A stretch of DNA of 64,000 bases from Talinum fruticosum (taxonomy: Eukaryota > Streptophyta > Magnoliopsida > Caryophyllales > Talinaceae), in the NCBI GenBank assembly GCA_021018815.1, contig JAITYX010000022.1, forward strand, positions 2,418,001-2,482,000. The letters run 5' to 3'. The first letter of the stretch is position 1, and the number at the start of each line of letters is the position of its first letter. The position numbers were made by a program, and so were the translations under genes. The notes below the pieces were generated by a model. That model had not been told where the DNA came from. It saw only the letters and a program-made list of their open reading frames with translations, and searched no databases. Below, in pieces: positions 1-11,423 of the stretch.

Positions 1-168
1 GCTAGCAAGACCTAGAACAATTTCCTTCAAGAGAAAACAAACCAACCCGCAAAATATAACCTTACCAATTCTACGATAACATTAAACAAATCCAGTTTCA
101 GTTTCGGGCAAATTATAGAGGACAACACCCTAAACCATCAAAAAGTTGCCTCCAAACTAATCCGAAGC
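1..168 (-). other. HSP70 3' untranslated region (partial)
   Basis: Sequence downstream of the HSP70 stop codon at 169-171 and running off the window edge. No coding sequence is seen. The polyadenylation site cannot be placed. Confidence 0.6.
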
Positions 169-3100
169 TTAGTCGACTTCCTCAATCTTGGGACCAGGCC
201 CACTTGAACCAGCGGGTGGTGCATCATCGTCCATGGGAGCACCTCCCATGTCTGGACCACCGGCACCCTGGTACATCTTGGCGATGATAGGGTTGCAGAT
301 GCTCTCCAATTCCTTCATCTTGTCCTCAAACTCATCTGCCTCTGCAAGTTGGTTCCCATCGAGCCACTGGATGGTGCTGTCAATAGCATCCTCAATCTTT
401 TTCTTGTCATCCTCTGCAAGCTTAGCTCCAATCTTCTCATCCCTCACAGTGTTCCTCATGTTGTACACGTAGTTCTCCAAGGCATTCTTAGCCTCGACCT
501 TCTTCTTGTGCTCCTCATCCTCGGCCTTGTACCTCTCCGCCTCCTGAACCATCTTCTCGATTTCCTCCTTAGAGAGCCTGCCCTTGTCGTTTGTGATTGT
601 GATCTTGTTCTTCTGCCCAGTTGTCTTGTCCTCGGCAGAGACATTCAAGATACCATTGGCATCAATGTCAAAACAGACATTGATCTGAGGTACACCCCTT
701 GGTGCTGGAGGAATACCAGAGAGCTCAAATTTTCCCAACAAGTTGTTGTCTCTTGTTCTGGCTCTTTCACCCTCGTACACCTGGATCAAGACACCGGGCT
801 GATTGTCGGAGTAAGTGGAGAAGACTTGCTCCTTCTTAGTTGGAATGGTGGTGTTCCTTGGAATCAAGACAGTCATGACACCACCAGCAGTTTCCAAACC
901 AAGAGAGAGAGGAGTGACATCGAGCAACAGGAGGTCCTGGACCTTCTCATTTCCTTCACCACTCAGGATAGCAGCTTGCACTGCAGCTCCATAGGCAACA
1001 GCCTCATCTGGGTTAATGCTTTTGCACAGCTCTTTGCCGTTAAAGAAGTCCTGCAAAAGCTGCTGGACCTTAGGGATCCTAGTGGATCCTCCAACAAGGA
1101 CAACATCGTGTACTGTGCTCTTGTCCATCTTGGCATCCCTCAAACACTTCTCCACGGGCTCCATACATTTCCTGAACAGATCCATGTTCAATTCCTCAAA
1201 ACGGGCACGGGTGATGGTGGTGTAGAAATCAACACCCTCGTAGAGAGAGTCAATTTCAATGGTTGTCTGTGCGGTGGATGAAAGGGTCCTCTTCGCCCTC
1301 TCACAGGCAGTTCTCAATCTTCTAAGAGCCCTTGGGTTTCCACTAATGTCCTTCTTGTGCTTTCTCTTGAACTCTTGCACAAAATGGTTCACTAATCTGT
1401 TATCAAAGTCCTCACCACCAAGATGGGTGTCACCGGCGGTGGCCTTCACTTCAAAAATACCCTCCTCAATCGTGAGCAGAGACACATCAAAGGTCCCGCC
1501 ACCAAGATCGAAAATCAACACGTTCTTCTCACCAACACTGGTGGCCTTCTTATCAAGACCATATGCAATGGCAGCAGCCGTTGGCTCGTTTATGATACGC
1601 ATAACATTGAGACCAGAAATTACTCCAGCATCTTTGGTGGCCTGACGCTGAGAGTCATTGAAGTAGGCAGGAACAGTTACAACAGCGTTCTTCACCGTTG
1701 AGCCAAGGTAGGCTTCTGCAATCTCTTTCATCTTAGTGAGGACCATAGATGAGATCTCCTCAGCAGCAAACTGCTTCTCCTCACCCTTGTAGTTGACCAC
1801 AATCATGGGCTTGTCACCAGGGCCGGCAACAACCTTAAATGGCCAGAGTTTCATGTCACTCTGCACGGAAGCATCACTAAATCTTCTACCAATCAACCTC
1901 TTTGCGTCTGTAGATAAACAAGCACCAGACTTAGGAAAAGAGATAGACAACGGCAGAAAATAGAGCACGAAGATAAACATCAAACAATCAGAACAGAATT
2001 AAACCATATCTGCACCAAGCAGCTATGCCAAAGGATCCGACTAAACGGCCTTCATAAAAGTAACATTGTGCTAACGAATACAGAGATTGGCTAGTGCAAC
2101 TAGCTAATCCTCCGCTCAAGACGATGTATTGAGCAATCGCTATCACTAAGGCATAGAGGTAAAACCACAAATATCAATAAAATCAAGGGATAAGGAAAAA
2201 CCACCATAAACAATGCTAAATTGGCCGCTTGAAAGAAAGCAACATCATAATCTACGAGCCTAGGCCGGATTCTCAGGGTATAAATTTGGTTCATTTTTTA
2301 AATACACTTTACAAACAAGTTCAGCAATTCAGGCTTGAATTTCATGTTCCAAACAATTAAAAAAACTAGTACTACCCTGTCCACTATTATTCAATTGCAA
2401 CAGGATCCAAATATTTAACTATTTAAAGTATGTCAAGCCTCACACTTGGAAGGCAATCCATGATAACAAAAATAAACCCCAGATTCTCTCCTACGTCAAT
2501 AATTATCATTCCCCCATTGTCATACGAGGAGAAATTAGACTGGAGTCCAAAGAACCGCCACAAGAACTATACATTATCAATCCCCACATTATAGAGTTCC
2601 GCAAAAGCGAGAATAAAAGCAAAAATTTCAGATCTTTCCACAAAAGAAAAAACACACACATCTTACTGATTTTGTAAGCTAAACTAACAATCAATTTTCA
2701 GAATAACATAGTCATATTCAACGCACTAGCGAAAGCATGCAAGCCAATAATTCATATCTGACAAATTAACACCGGATCTAGCAAAATGCTCTCATACCGC
2801 AGCAATAAAAGCAAATCTGAACTTTGCACTAAATTTCAAGCAAAAATTCTAAAAACTATGACAAAATTGTACAGATCTAACACCATCATGAGCACAATCC
2901 ATTAGATCTAACCCCAAAAAAAGCATCTAACTTGTCGAAAGACAGAGGAGAGAAAAGGACTTACCAAAAACGGTGTTGGTAGGGTTCATGGCGACCTGGT
3001 TCTTGGCGGCATCACCGATCAACCGCTCAGTATCAGTGAAAGCGACGTATGATGGGGTGGTTCGGTTCCCCTGATCATTGGCGATGATTTCAACACGGTC

Positions 3101-3178
3101 ATGCTGCCAAACTCCGACGCAGGAGTAGGTGGTACCGAGATCGATTCCGATCGCCGGACCTTCTCCTTTTCCGGCCAT
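169..3178 (-). CDS. HSP70: Cytosolic heat-shock protein 70 (HSP70/HSC70), two exons
   Basis: ATP-dependent chaperone of the cytosol and nucleus. Exon 1 is 2965-3178 and exon 2 is 169-1907, joined across a GT..AG intron (1908-2964) that splits the Asp codon at residue 72. The joined product is 650 aa, the usual length for plant cytosolic Hsp70. Visible family marks are IDLGTTYS at residues 12-19, the [12 protein letters not shown] phosphate-binding motif near residue 200, the [14 protein letters not shown] motif near 340, an intact substrate-binding domain, a helical lid, and a Gly/Asp-rich tail ending in EEVD, the TPR co-chaperone docking motif. There is no N-terminal targeting peptide. The start is the ATG at 3178, 16 codons before the end of the first signature. 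The intron position after about codon 71 is the typical one for plant HSC70 genes. No frameshift or missing residue was seen. A perfect heat-shock element lies upstream, which suggests heat-responsive expression on top of any constitutive level. Confidence 0.97.
1908..2964 (-). other. HSP70 intron
   Basis: 1,057-nt intron with donor GTAAGT at 2964 and acceptor CTACAG ending at 1908. It is AT-rich and contains short spurious open frames only. No transposon signature was recognised in it. Confidence 0.9.
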
Positions 3179-3340
3179 GCTCTTTGGCGATCAGGAGACG
3201 AAGATTGAGAGCGGAGGGCAGGAGAGATAATGTGGCTCGGCGGCTGAGAGTGTTTTAGGGTTTTCGAATTTCAGAGAGATGAGAGGGAATGATAGGAGGC
3301 TGGAGGAGCGGGCTCTGCTTAAGTAAGGCATCTATGGCGG

Positions 3341-3353
3341 TTCTAGAATGTTC
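3341..3353 (-). promoter_or_regulatory. Heat-shock element (three alternating units)
   Basis: The 13 bases TTCTAGAATGTTC hold three contiguous alternating 5-bp units (nTTCn nGAAn nTTCn), a perfect match to the heat-shock-factor binding consensus. The site lies about 165 bp upstream of the HSP70 ATG, in the promoter or 5' leader zone, so its likely target is that gene. A TATA box at the expected place is not obvious. Confidence 0.8.
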
Positions 3354-4839
3354 CTGCTTGCCGTGTACTAGCCGTTTGATTGGTGGGTCAATAGCGGTGT
3401 TCTATTTTTTTTTTACTTTTCTTTTCTGCGCTTCTTTCCTTTCCTTTTCTTTTTCTTGCTTCCTTACTTTGGTGGGTCGCCGACTAGATTGTAGGCCCAA
3501 GATATTTCCCTTTTTCCCGGGAAAATCCAGGTTGGATGTGCCCATTGGTGGGTAGAGGTTAGTTGGGCTAGGTGGACGGTTTAAAAACCGGTGGATCCAA
3601 TTATTTAAATTTGTCTGATTTTAAAAACTTTAATTCAGTCACAAAATTGTCGTTAAAATTAAAATTCAGATAATTCATCATATTCTTGAAATACTTATTA
3701 GGATTTGATCTATTCATTTAAAATTTTGATACAAATAATCAGATTTTGACATTAAATGATAAATTTTGAATAAAAAATTTAACCAATTAAGTGACGATTG
3801 AAAAAATCGGATTTAAGTTCAACCATAGACAAAATGTCATTCGTAATATCTAATATTTTATATAAAAATATGAATACCCATATATTTGCATTCCGCTTCA
3901 GTCTGATTAGAATATTCAAATTAGTAATTTGAAAAGTGTTAAAATTTTTGTTTAAGTGTCCAAATTATCCAAACTTAATTTGGCAATATACCTAATCTTT
4001 CGCAACCCTAATAGTGGTAAACTTAGCTAAGTAGGTGATCAATAGTTTAATTAGATAAAATGATCGTGTTTAAGATAATTTTATGAATTACTTTTATAAA
4101 GTTAAGTTTTTAGAACCTTTTTTTAATAATTTAATATTTTTTATATTTTATATTTTGCTAAATAAGACTGTCTCATATCCAATAAGTTAATCTTTAAAAT
4201 TGTGAGTTAACTTTATCATTTATATTCTTTTTAAAAATCAAATTTGAGAACACATTGAAAAGAATCCGAGCTCATTGATGAGCAAGCTAATTGTTGCATA
4301 ATTTCGAAGCATACCTGACTTTACTATTTGCACAATTCTTCTAAATTGAATTTTTATTGAGTCAGGCTAGCATCGATTGTTAGACTTGTTAAATCATGTT
4401 TAACTTATGCGTGATTCTATCTCGAAGTGACTGAACTTGCTTGTTTCGATAACTATATTTATTAAAGATAACATATAAAGTCGTCTCATAAATTAATTAA
4501 AGTACTAAATATTGGAGTTCTTATTTGTATTTGCTTTTTAATTGATCTTTATTAGAGTCATATATTTTTTACCAATCTTAACTTTCTCCTTTTTTTTTTC
4601 CTTTTGCGCAAATAAGAGGTATTCTCTAAGTATTAAAAAATAATTGAGTTTGACATGTTCTTCCCCGAGTCGTCACAACTCTTTAGGCTTCCCTTAAAAT
4701 AGAGGGCCTATGCGGGTGAGTCGACTTACTCGATCCGACAAAAAAAAAAAAAAAAATCAAATGACGCTAGGTCATTCCTACATTAATTGCATACAAAACA
4801 TCAAAAATATCATCTAGAGGTGAATCAAACCAAACTAGA
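3354..4839. other. Intergenic, AT-rich, upstream of HSP70
   Basis: Distal promoter region followed by about 1.2 kb of very AT-rich DNA with poly(A) and poly(T) tracts (for example 4738-4757). No gene, RNA or bounded repeat could be supported. It ends where the first long LTR-like unit begins. Confidence 0.5.
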
Positions 4840-5534
4840 TGTAATACCCCGCTCTTAGTCGTATTTAATTTTTCTAAATTCTTCATTGTATCATTGAAAA
4901 AAACGATGATTCGCGCAAAAACTCGAAAGTGAAATAAAAGATGCGAACGAATTTAGTAATTTAAAAACCCAAAAATATTAAACCATGATTAATCATTGGT
5001 AATTCGTACAAATTTACATTTGTTCGAGGAAATGTACATATACTTAAATAATGCAATTTTTTATCCTGAACTCGATTAATATATAAGTAACAATAAATAA
5101 ATAGAAAATAGAAAACAATAAGCAAATAAAATTTTTCCAAATGTGTTGTTATGAGTTTAACCATGTGGTAATAAAATAGTTAATGGATAAGAAGTTATTA
5201 AATTGACAAGACAAAAGAAAAAGAAAACAAGGGGAAAATGCAAAAAAAAAAAAAAAATTGTTTGAGGAAGCTATCATTATACAAAACTATTTATACACCC
5301 CAAGTTTTTATTATGAGGTATTATATATTGTCTAGGAAGTATTTATGGAGATAATCCGATCAGAGTCAAAGTTGAAAATAGAGAATTACATAAAAACTTT
5401 TATGAATCCGGTGAGTTAAGTTATGTTCTTCATTTTCTCTTAATTAGCTCATACTCTCATTCCTCTCACTCCATCAACTCTCTTTCTCACACACACTCAC
5501 ATCACTGCCCCATTTCTACTAATTGATTCATGAT

Positions 5535-5950
5535 GTAAGTGGCAAGAGGGCAATGAAAAACCTTTTACATTTGAGGGCTTTTGTATCTCAAATTTAGGAT
5601 GTGAAGAGGTGATGAAGATGGTGTAGGCCCAGATTTCAGGGGTCAATTCCACAAATAAAATAAGAAATTGTTGTGGACATCATAAAGCTTGGAGCACTAG
5701 GACCTTTGGGAAACTCTCAAGTAAAATTAAGGGAAACAAATCTTAAAACCATGCGTGAGGCACCCAACCCAGGAAAAATGGAAATAAATTAGCGACCTAC
5801 AATGGGAACTTGAGAAGCTTTAAAATGAGACATATTAGGATCTCTGTTTAGGATAATGGAGCTTAAACGCAGTGACAAAAATACCAATTATTTTCACCAC
5901 AAAGCCTCGCAAAGGCAAAAGTTTAAAAAAAAAATAAATTTTGCCATATT
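5535..5950 (+). pseudogene. L1-type LINE ORF2 fragment (decayed)
   Basis: Conceptual translation across frames gives a plant L1 ORF2 segment lying between the endonuclease and reverse-transcriptase domains. Seen in order: KPFTFEGFCISNLGCEEV (family form: KPFRFE.FW..HP.C..VV), a stop, then HHKAWSTRTFGKLSSKIKGN (family form: AW....FG.L..KIK), a frame change, and MELKRSDKNTNYFHHKASQR (family form: W.K.GD.NTK.FH..AS.R). At least one stop and one frameshift are needed, so it is dead. It lies inside the long LTR-like unit, and the matching region of the related unit at 14007-18762 lacks it, which points to a nested, truncated insertion. Its ends are not defined. Confidence 0.7.
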
Positions 5951-6253
5951 CCCTAGCCAGAACAGCTTCAATGGCAACGAGCATAGAAGAGGGGGAGGAA
6001 GAAGAAATAGAAGAGGAGAGAGAAAGAAGAAAAGCGGGGAAAGAGAGGGAGGGGAGGAAGCCAGTGCCTTACATTAAAAAAAAAGACCATTACAAACACT
6101 AAAATAAATATGGACGATTTGGGTAATTCAGATGCTTTATATATTTTCTGTATTTTTCTCTCAAAAATTCATAAAGTTTAACCGATTGTCTCCCACAAAT
6201 AGTTCACATACAATATACAGTATCTCATGATAAATTAATAAAAATTTAAGGCC

Positions 6254-6326
6254 TATAAATAGTTTCACATACAATATAATATAATATATCCTGATAAATT
6301 AATGAAAATTTAAGGCCTATAAATAG
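6254..6326 (+). promoter_or_regulatory. Duplicated TATA-box segment in the LTR-like unit
   Basis: GGCCTATAAATAGTTT occurs twice, with TATAAATAG at 6254-6262 and 6318-6326, as part of an imperfect tandem repeat of about 64 bp that includes a shared CCTGATAAATTAAT.AAAATTTAA stretch. A diverged partial third copy starts near 6195. The position, about 150 bp before the GC-rich leader-like block, fits the core promoter of an LTR. Activity is not shown. Confidence 0.5.
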
Positions 6327-7006
6327 TTTCCATATATTGGTAGCTACTCCCTACTTCAGACACATTTTTTGGAAATAATGGAGCTAGCTGCTAGGGGTAT
6401 CGGCCTTAATAAATTAGTAAAAAGTGGGAAAATTGCATTTTATTTCTAATACTAAACAAGCACACACTCTATCTCACTCCCCTTCTTATTCCCCACTTTT
6501 CTTCATTGCCTTGCCCTGCCATAGCCAGCCAGCCGTCACCAGTCCCCTGCCATCGGCACCTCTGCTGCTGCCAGCAACTTTCTCTCTTTCTCTCTCCTCC
6601 TTCACCTGTTTAGCATCAAGAGGGTCAACATAGCCCCTATTGCTATCGTAGTTCGTTGCCCGACGCCGCCACTGTGACACCCCAGCCCCACCAGAGTACC
6701 TTCCACCACCGTTTCGACCTATAAACTTTTGAGTTATCTCTCTAACCCTCCATCTCTAAGTTTTCATGTTTCCATTGAACAATTAAACAAGTAAATATGA
6801 GTTTTGAATTAGTTTGTAATAGAATTAGAAGAAAATTTTGAAACAATTGAAATTTGGTATGTTATGTATGGAATTAGGGTTGAATATGTGTAAATATAGT
6901 ATTGGAAATTGATATGGGTTAACTCATATTTATGAATATACTCCTTATATTTGTACAAATGAATGAAGTTAAATCTTAATTTTATTTGAGTATGAGTGGA
7001 TTACCT

Positions 7007-7711
7007 TAGGGGTGAACGGTTCGGATACTCTTTCCCAAAACTAGGAATCGACCCTTACGTTGTGTTGACCGATTCCCGAATTTTCGTAACTCGCCTCGAC
7101 CCTATTTGACCGATTCCTAAATTTTAGGAATCGACCCTGAACCTTAGGTTCCGATTTCGATTCTAGAGTACCCTATTCACACCATTATTCTTATGAAAAA
7201 AAAAAACTTTAAGACCTTAAAAACTTATAAACAGACAATTTAAGTTAATCATTTAATTCGCTAAAATTCAATAAACAAACAATTAAATACCACAATTTTT
7301 AGCAATTTTTTCAAAATCAAAGTTAGTTGTAGAAACAACGTTCTTAAAGGGGATGTGATCAAAATCTTACAAAGTCTCTTCAAAAACTAATACAACCAAA
7401 TGTCTCAAGTTCATTAACTAAATTTAAATAAAAATAATGCAACCTTTAAACTTCCATTGCATCTTCAACATCAATAACTTATCCATCACCGTCGGCAAGA
7501 TATATGAAATATAAAATAAAATACCCTTTAAACGGTTCCAAGTTCGAGGTTCTATGATTTCATTTTAGGAACCTTACCTTTACCCATTTGACCGGTTCCT
7601 AAATTTTAGGAACCTTACCCTTACATGTTTGACTGGTTCCGGTTCCGGAACCTTATCCGTTGGCCGGTTTCGGTCCGGTTCCAAGGTACCCGTCGATCAT
7701 GTTCACCCCTA
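7007..7711. mobile_element. Non-autonomous hAT-type MITE with perfect 8-bp target duplication
   Basis: The 705-bp element has inverted ends TAGGGGTGAAC / GTTCACCCCTA and is flanked on both sides by the identical octamer GATTACCT (6999-7006 and 7712-7719). An 8-bp duplication and a YAGGGGTG terminus are hallmarks of hAT-superfamily elements. The interior has no transposase but holds several related blocks built around TTGACCGATTCC / GACCGGTTCC and CTTACC, some inverted, probably degenerate subterminal motifs. It is inserted in the long LTR-like unit, so it is younger than that unit. Confidence 0.85.
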
Positions 7712-9060
7712 GATTACCTTATTGTGTGGAAATTTGATTAAATTATGGAGGTATGGTATGGAGGTGAATAATTTAAATTTGGTTATGTTAAGTCTTGGAT
7801 TGAAAAAATGGATGAAAATATATTTGAAAGTTTAATTGGAGTTGATAGTGGTCTTAGTAGAGTTGAATTTGTGATGAGGTGAAAGATAATTGGGTAAGAA
7901 GCTATGTAATAAAGAGACAAGGAAATTAAAAGTGTAATCGTCTTGATCAGAGTTGCTTAGAAGGGAAATAAGAGCTTTAAACAAGTTGGTGGATTGAGCA
8001 ATTAAATTGGCCTAAGTGAATAGGGAATAGAATATTTTGTTAGAAATTGTAACTCGATTAGGTGACAAATGAGGAGTTAAAAGGAATGAATATAAAACCT
8101 TATAAAAAATAGATACAAGAATGATTAATAAGTTAATTAATGTAAAAATTAAATCTATCCGAAAACGAAAAATTAACAAGAACAACACTACCAAAGAAAC
8201 AAAAAAAATTAATATTTAAAAGGAAACGATTGGTTAAGCAACGTATGGTATTGCTTATACCTTTTAAAATATTTAGATGTTTGATTGACGCGCAAGAATT
8301 TTAACGAGTTTTCTTTATTCGGCCTACAGACACATTTAGGACACGATAAACCATTAATCATTTACTATTAACCGCTCATAATCGTCGCCGGTCGAACTTC
8401 CCGATAATCGTAATCGTTTGATCGAGACTATGGCTTCATATGCGTAAGTATTAGGGTCCTAGTCCTTGCCGAAAATAAAAAAGTTTAAAAAATTAAAAAT
8501 CGAAAAGTTTATAGAAAACGAAAATTAAGCATCTTGCTTAGAAGCTCGGTTTTAATATGATAAATTTAAAATTGCACGTTCTCTAGATCTCCAAAATTCT
8601 TTTACAATACAAGGTTAATATATTGATTCAGTCCCTCAATTTATGTCGTCTATTTCAAACCATTTTAGGGAAATAAAAGAAAACAAAATTTAAACAAGAA
8701 TTTTACGAGAAGAAAGAAAGTGAGGAAAACAAATTTGAAAAGGTTGGTAATGAGTAGTAACTTGCTAGGGATTTCTGTTGTTGTGTGCGAAATCATTGTT
8801 TTTGTGTTTTTGCGCTAATGAAACCTTTGGATTCTCGAATTCTTTAAGTTTTAAGTTTAAAATGTAGAGATTTTTAAGTGTCCATGTGTGTGTATATATA
8901 TAAATATATATAAAACATGCATGACGATTTCTGCAATATGTGTAAGTGACAGCCTTGTAATGCCCCCAACTAAGTTATAACTTTCGATGTTATATGCATT
9001 CTAAACTTAAATTTATTATGAAATAAGTTATGAGGGCGATTTTAAATATGGGGTGTTACA

Positions 9061-9956
9061 CTAATTCACCATTTAGATGGACACCCTCCCATTATCTTCG
9101 TGATGCCAATGAAATATGATGACTTCTCCAATTTGCCAATCAAATTAGCTTCTTGCATTGATGCAACAATGATTTATATTTAAGGTTTGTTCGTTATATG
9201 CCCTTTGGTAATTTCTATAATAACTAGAGAATCTGCCTAAACTAAATTAAAAATAATGTTGTTAAGACCAAATAATAAAAAACACCGAAATTAAAGGAAT
9301 TTTATGTTAAGTTAAGGATTCAAACAAAATTGTGATATTTTGATGAAAAATTACAATTAGAGTCTGGATCACGTCTTCTTGATCAAACAACGTAGAAATC
9401 TCATAAAATTAGGTGTAGCAGAGATCAAGATTTCATAATATGTTCACTCACAAATCGAATTATAAAAATTCTCAATAATAAATTAGATACCTTTTTACAA
9501 AAAAGAATTTACAAATCACTTTTGAATGATATTTTGTTTATAACTAATGCTTGGCTCGGTGAAATAGTTGATCCTCCAATTGTTGGATTTTTGTTCCACT
9601 TTGTTTTCAAAAAGAAATATGTTAGAATGAGATTGATGGATTCTAAGAAATGATTTTTACATGATTCAATCTCTTTCTTTATGGAGGTTAAAATTTCATT
9701 AACAAGATAATGACATGTACTTATAGTAGATCATTCCTAACTAGTCCTATACTTGAAATTCTAAATGCCAATTTTTTTGGATAAATAACGAAAATTAAAA
9801 ATTGATCTTTAGAAAAATTATAGCAAATTTGTTATAATTTACCATATTTGTGCCTCCAAATTTGTAAAAATAGTTTTATTCAATTGAGATGAATTTGTAT
9901 ACATAATTATTTTTTCCATCGAAAAATGTATAATCTAAATTAATGTATCAATATTT
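9061..9956. other. Unassigned AT-rich sequence between LTR-like unit 1 and a CACTA-like element
   Basis: About 0.9 kb without a supported gene. A near-identical stretch (ATTTGTGCCTCCAAATTTG followed by an A-rich tail) occurs twice about 105 bp apart, near 9846 and 9951. It could be the decayed 5' part of the copia remnant that resumes at 11424, but I could not recognise a primer-binding site or gag here. Confidence 0.4.
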
Positions 9957-10602
9957 GTGCCTCCAAATTTGAAAAAATGACCTTTAACTATGGTTATCAG
10001 GCGTCGTCTATGTGGCCATTGTTGTACGTAGACATCTTTTACGATGGTTCAAAACCGTAGTAAAAGAAGAAGAAGCTGTCGTCATAGGTCAACATGTAAT
10101 GAAGGTTCTTTTAGAATTTTTTTATTTTTCGTAACCACTGTACAATTTGCGAACCATCAATTTCAGTCCAAAAATTATTGAATTGCATCAGGAATAATAA
10201 GGAAAGGCAATGAATTGAAAGCGTAAACGTAAAAACGAGTGCTCGAATTATTCTCCGGAATATAATATTTACCTCGGAATCTAACAATTTTGTTTTACAT
10301 AAAAAATAACAAGTAAAGGCAACCCTAATTCATATAATTAGACCTCAACGTTCCAACTTTCTTTTCTCGGAGGAAGTTATAGAGTCCAAGAATGATGAAT
10401 TATTAAATCAAAAACGGGAGAAAACAAATGTTTTCACCACCACCCAAAACAAATATTCCTTTGATGCCCGGATTGGTAGCTATGTAGTGTTGTGATCCTT
10501 TCTACTCACTTTCTCATGGCTAATTGAAGCTCAAAACACCCGAAGCGAGTGAGTAAGAGTGTGTGTGTGTGTGTGCGCCCGCGCGTGTGAGAGATAGAGA
10601 GA

Positions 10603-10649
<47 letters not shown>

Positions 10650-11423
10650 TGGAGCTCATATTTGGGTCGAGCTTGACAATAGCGGTCGTATCTAGGACAA
10701 CTAGGAGAAATCTATCTCCCTTTTTCCCACCACGGTCGTCGCCGGAGAAGACGTGGCGGTTCCCGACCGCGACGGGGAGGAGAGGTTGGCACCGATGACG
10801 TTGGCGACAGCAAAAGGAGAAATTGAGCATTGATGGCAGGGGACCATGACGGGTTGAAGACGAAGCTTGGAGAGGAAGGGGTCATTGGGTGTCCAGAGCT
10901 TGTTAAGATTTGCGAGAGTATGGGAGTCTCGCAATGGAGATAAACCAAATCGGAGAAAATGAAGGTTAGAGAGGTTGGAGAAAGAGAGAGAAAATCGGAT
11001 GTGAGAAATTAAAGGGTTAAAGGGTTGAAGAGTCCTTTCGGGGTTGGAGGAAGAGAGAGAAAATAAGATATGAGATAATGCGTGCAAAGGGGGTTATAAG
11101 GAAAGAAGAGACTTTTAACTACGGTTCTTTTATTGAACCGTAGTAAAAAGTGTCTTATATTTTTGTCAAAATATAATAGATTTTTTACTACAATTCAATA
11201 AAAGAACCGTAGTAATAGAGAAACCTATTACTATGGTTCTTTTATGAACCGTAGTTAAAAGTGGACATATTTATCTATGACGACAGTTCAATTAAAGAAA
11301 CACAATAATAAGTGTAATAAAAGATCGTTTATTTACAAAAATACCACCGCCTCATTTTTTATAATGGTTTTCTTTATAACCATTGTTAAAGGAACGTCGT
11401 TAAAAGTCGTTTTTGTAGTAGTG
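9957..11423. mobile_element. CACTA (En/Spm)-like non-autonomous element
   Basis: The right end reads TTTTTGTAGTAGTG, the reverse complement of a CACTACTACAAAAA terminus. Near both ends there are clustered direct and inverted copies of an ACTACGGTTC / GAACCGTAGT motif (9987-10055 and 11110-11260), the subterminal repeat pattern of CACTA transposons. The left terminus is eroded: GAAAAAATGACCTTTAAC at about 9970 resembles the right-end reverse complement, but the CACTA bases themselves are lost, so the left boundary is approximate and the 3-bp target duplication cannot be read. The interior holds GT/GA microsatellites (10558-10646) and a GC-richer block with a 128-codon minus-strand open frame (10701-11087) that I do not recognise; it may be captured host sequence. 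It interrupts the gag region of a copia remnant. Confidence 0.65.

Larger units (their letters stand above)
4840..9060 (+). mobile_element. Long LTR-like unit 1 (probable solo LTR, gypsy/Tekay type), with nested insertions
   Basis: The unit begins TGTAATACCCCGC and ends GGGGTGTTACA, the extended inverted ends (TGTAACRCCCC/GGGGYGTTACA) typical of large plant gypsy LTRs. Its first 300 bp (the stretch around ATGCGAAC.., ATTTGTNCGANGAAATGTA, TTTAACCATGTGGTA) and its last part align by eye with the unit at 14007-18762. Both units carry a GC-rich Pro/Ser-coding block after a promoter-like zone (6440-6700 here, 15530-15810 there). The flanking pentamers CTAGA (4835-4839) and CTAAT (9061-9065) share only three bases, so a target duplication is not convincing. 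A LINE fragment and a hAT MITE lie inside. No PBS follows 9060 and no polypurine tract precedes 4840, which fits a solo LTR better than half of a full element. The family assignment is inference. Confidence 0.6.

Noticed and set aside
349..1281. 310-codon open frame on the plus strand opposite HSP70
   Set aside because: It mirrors the codon pattern of the conserved HSP70 coding strand; long antisense frames opposite HSP70 are a known composition effect and no independent signal supports it.
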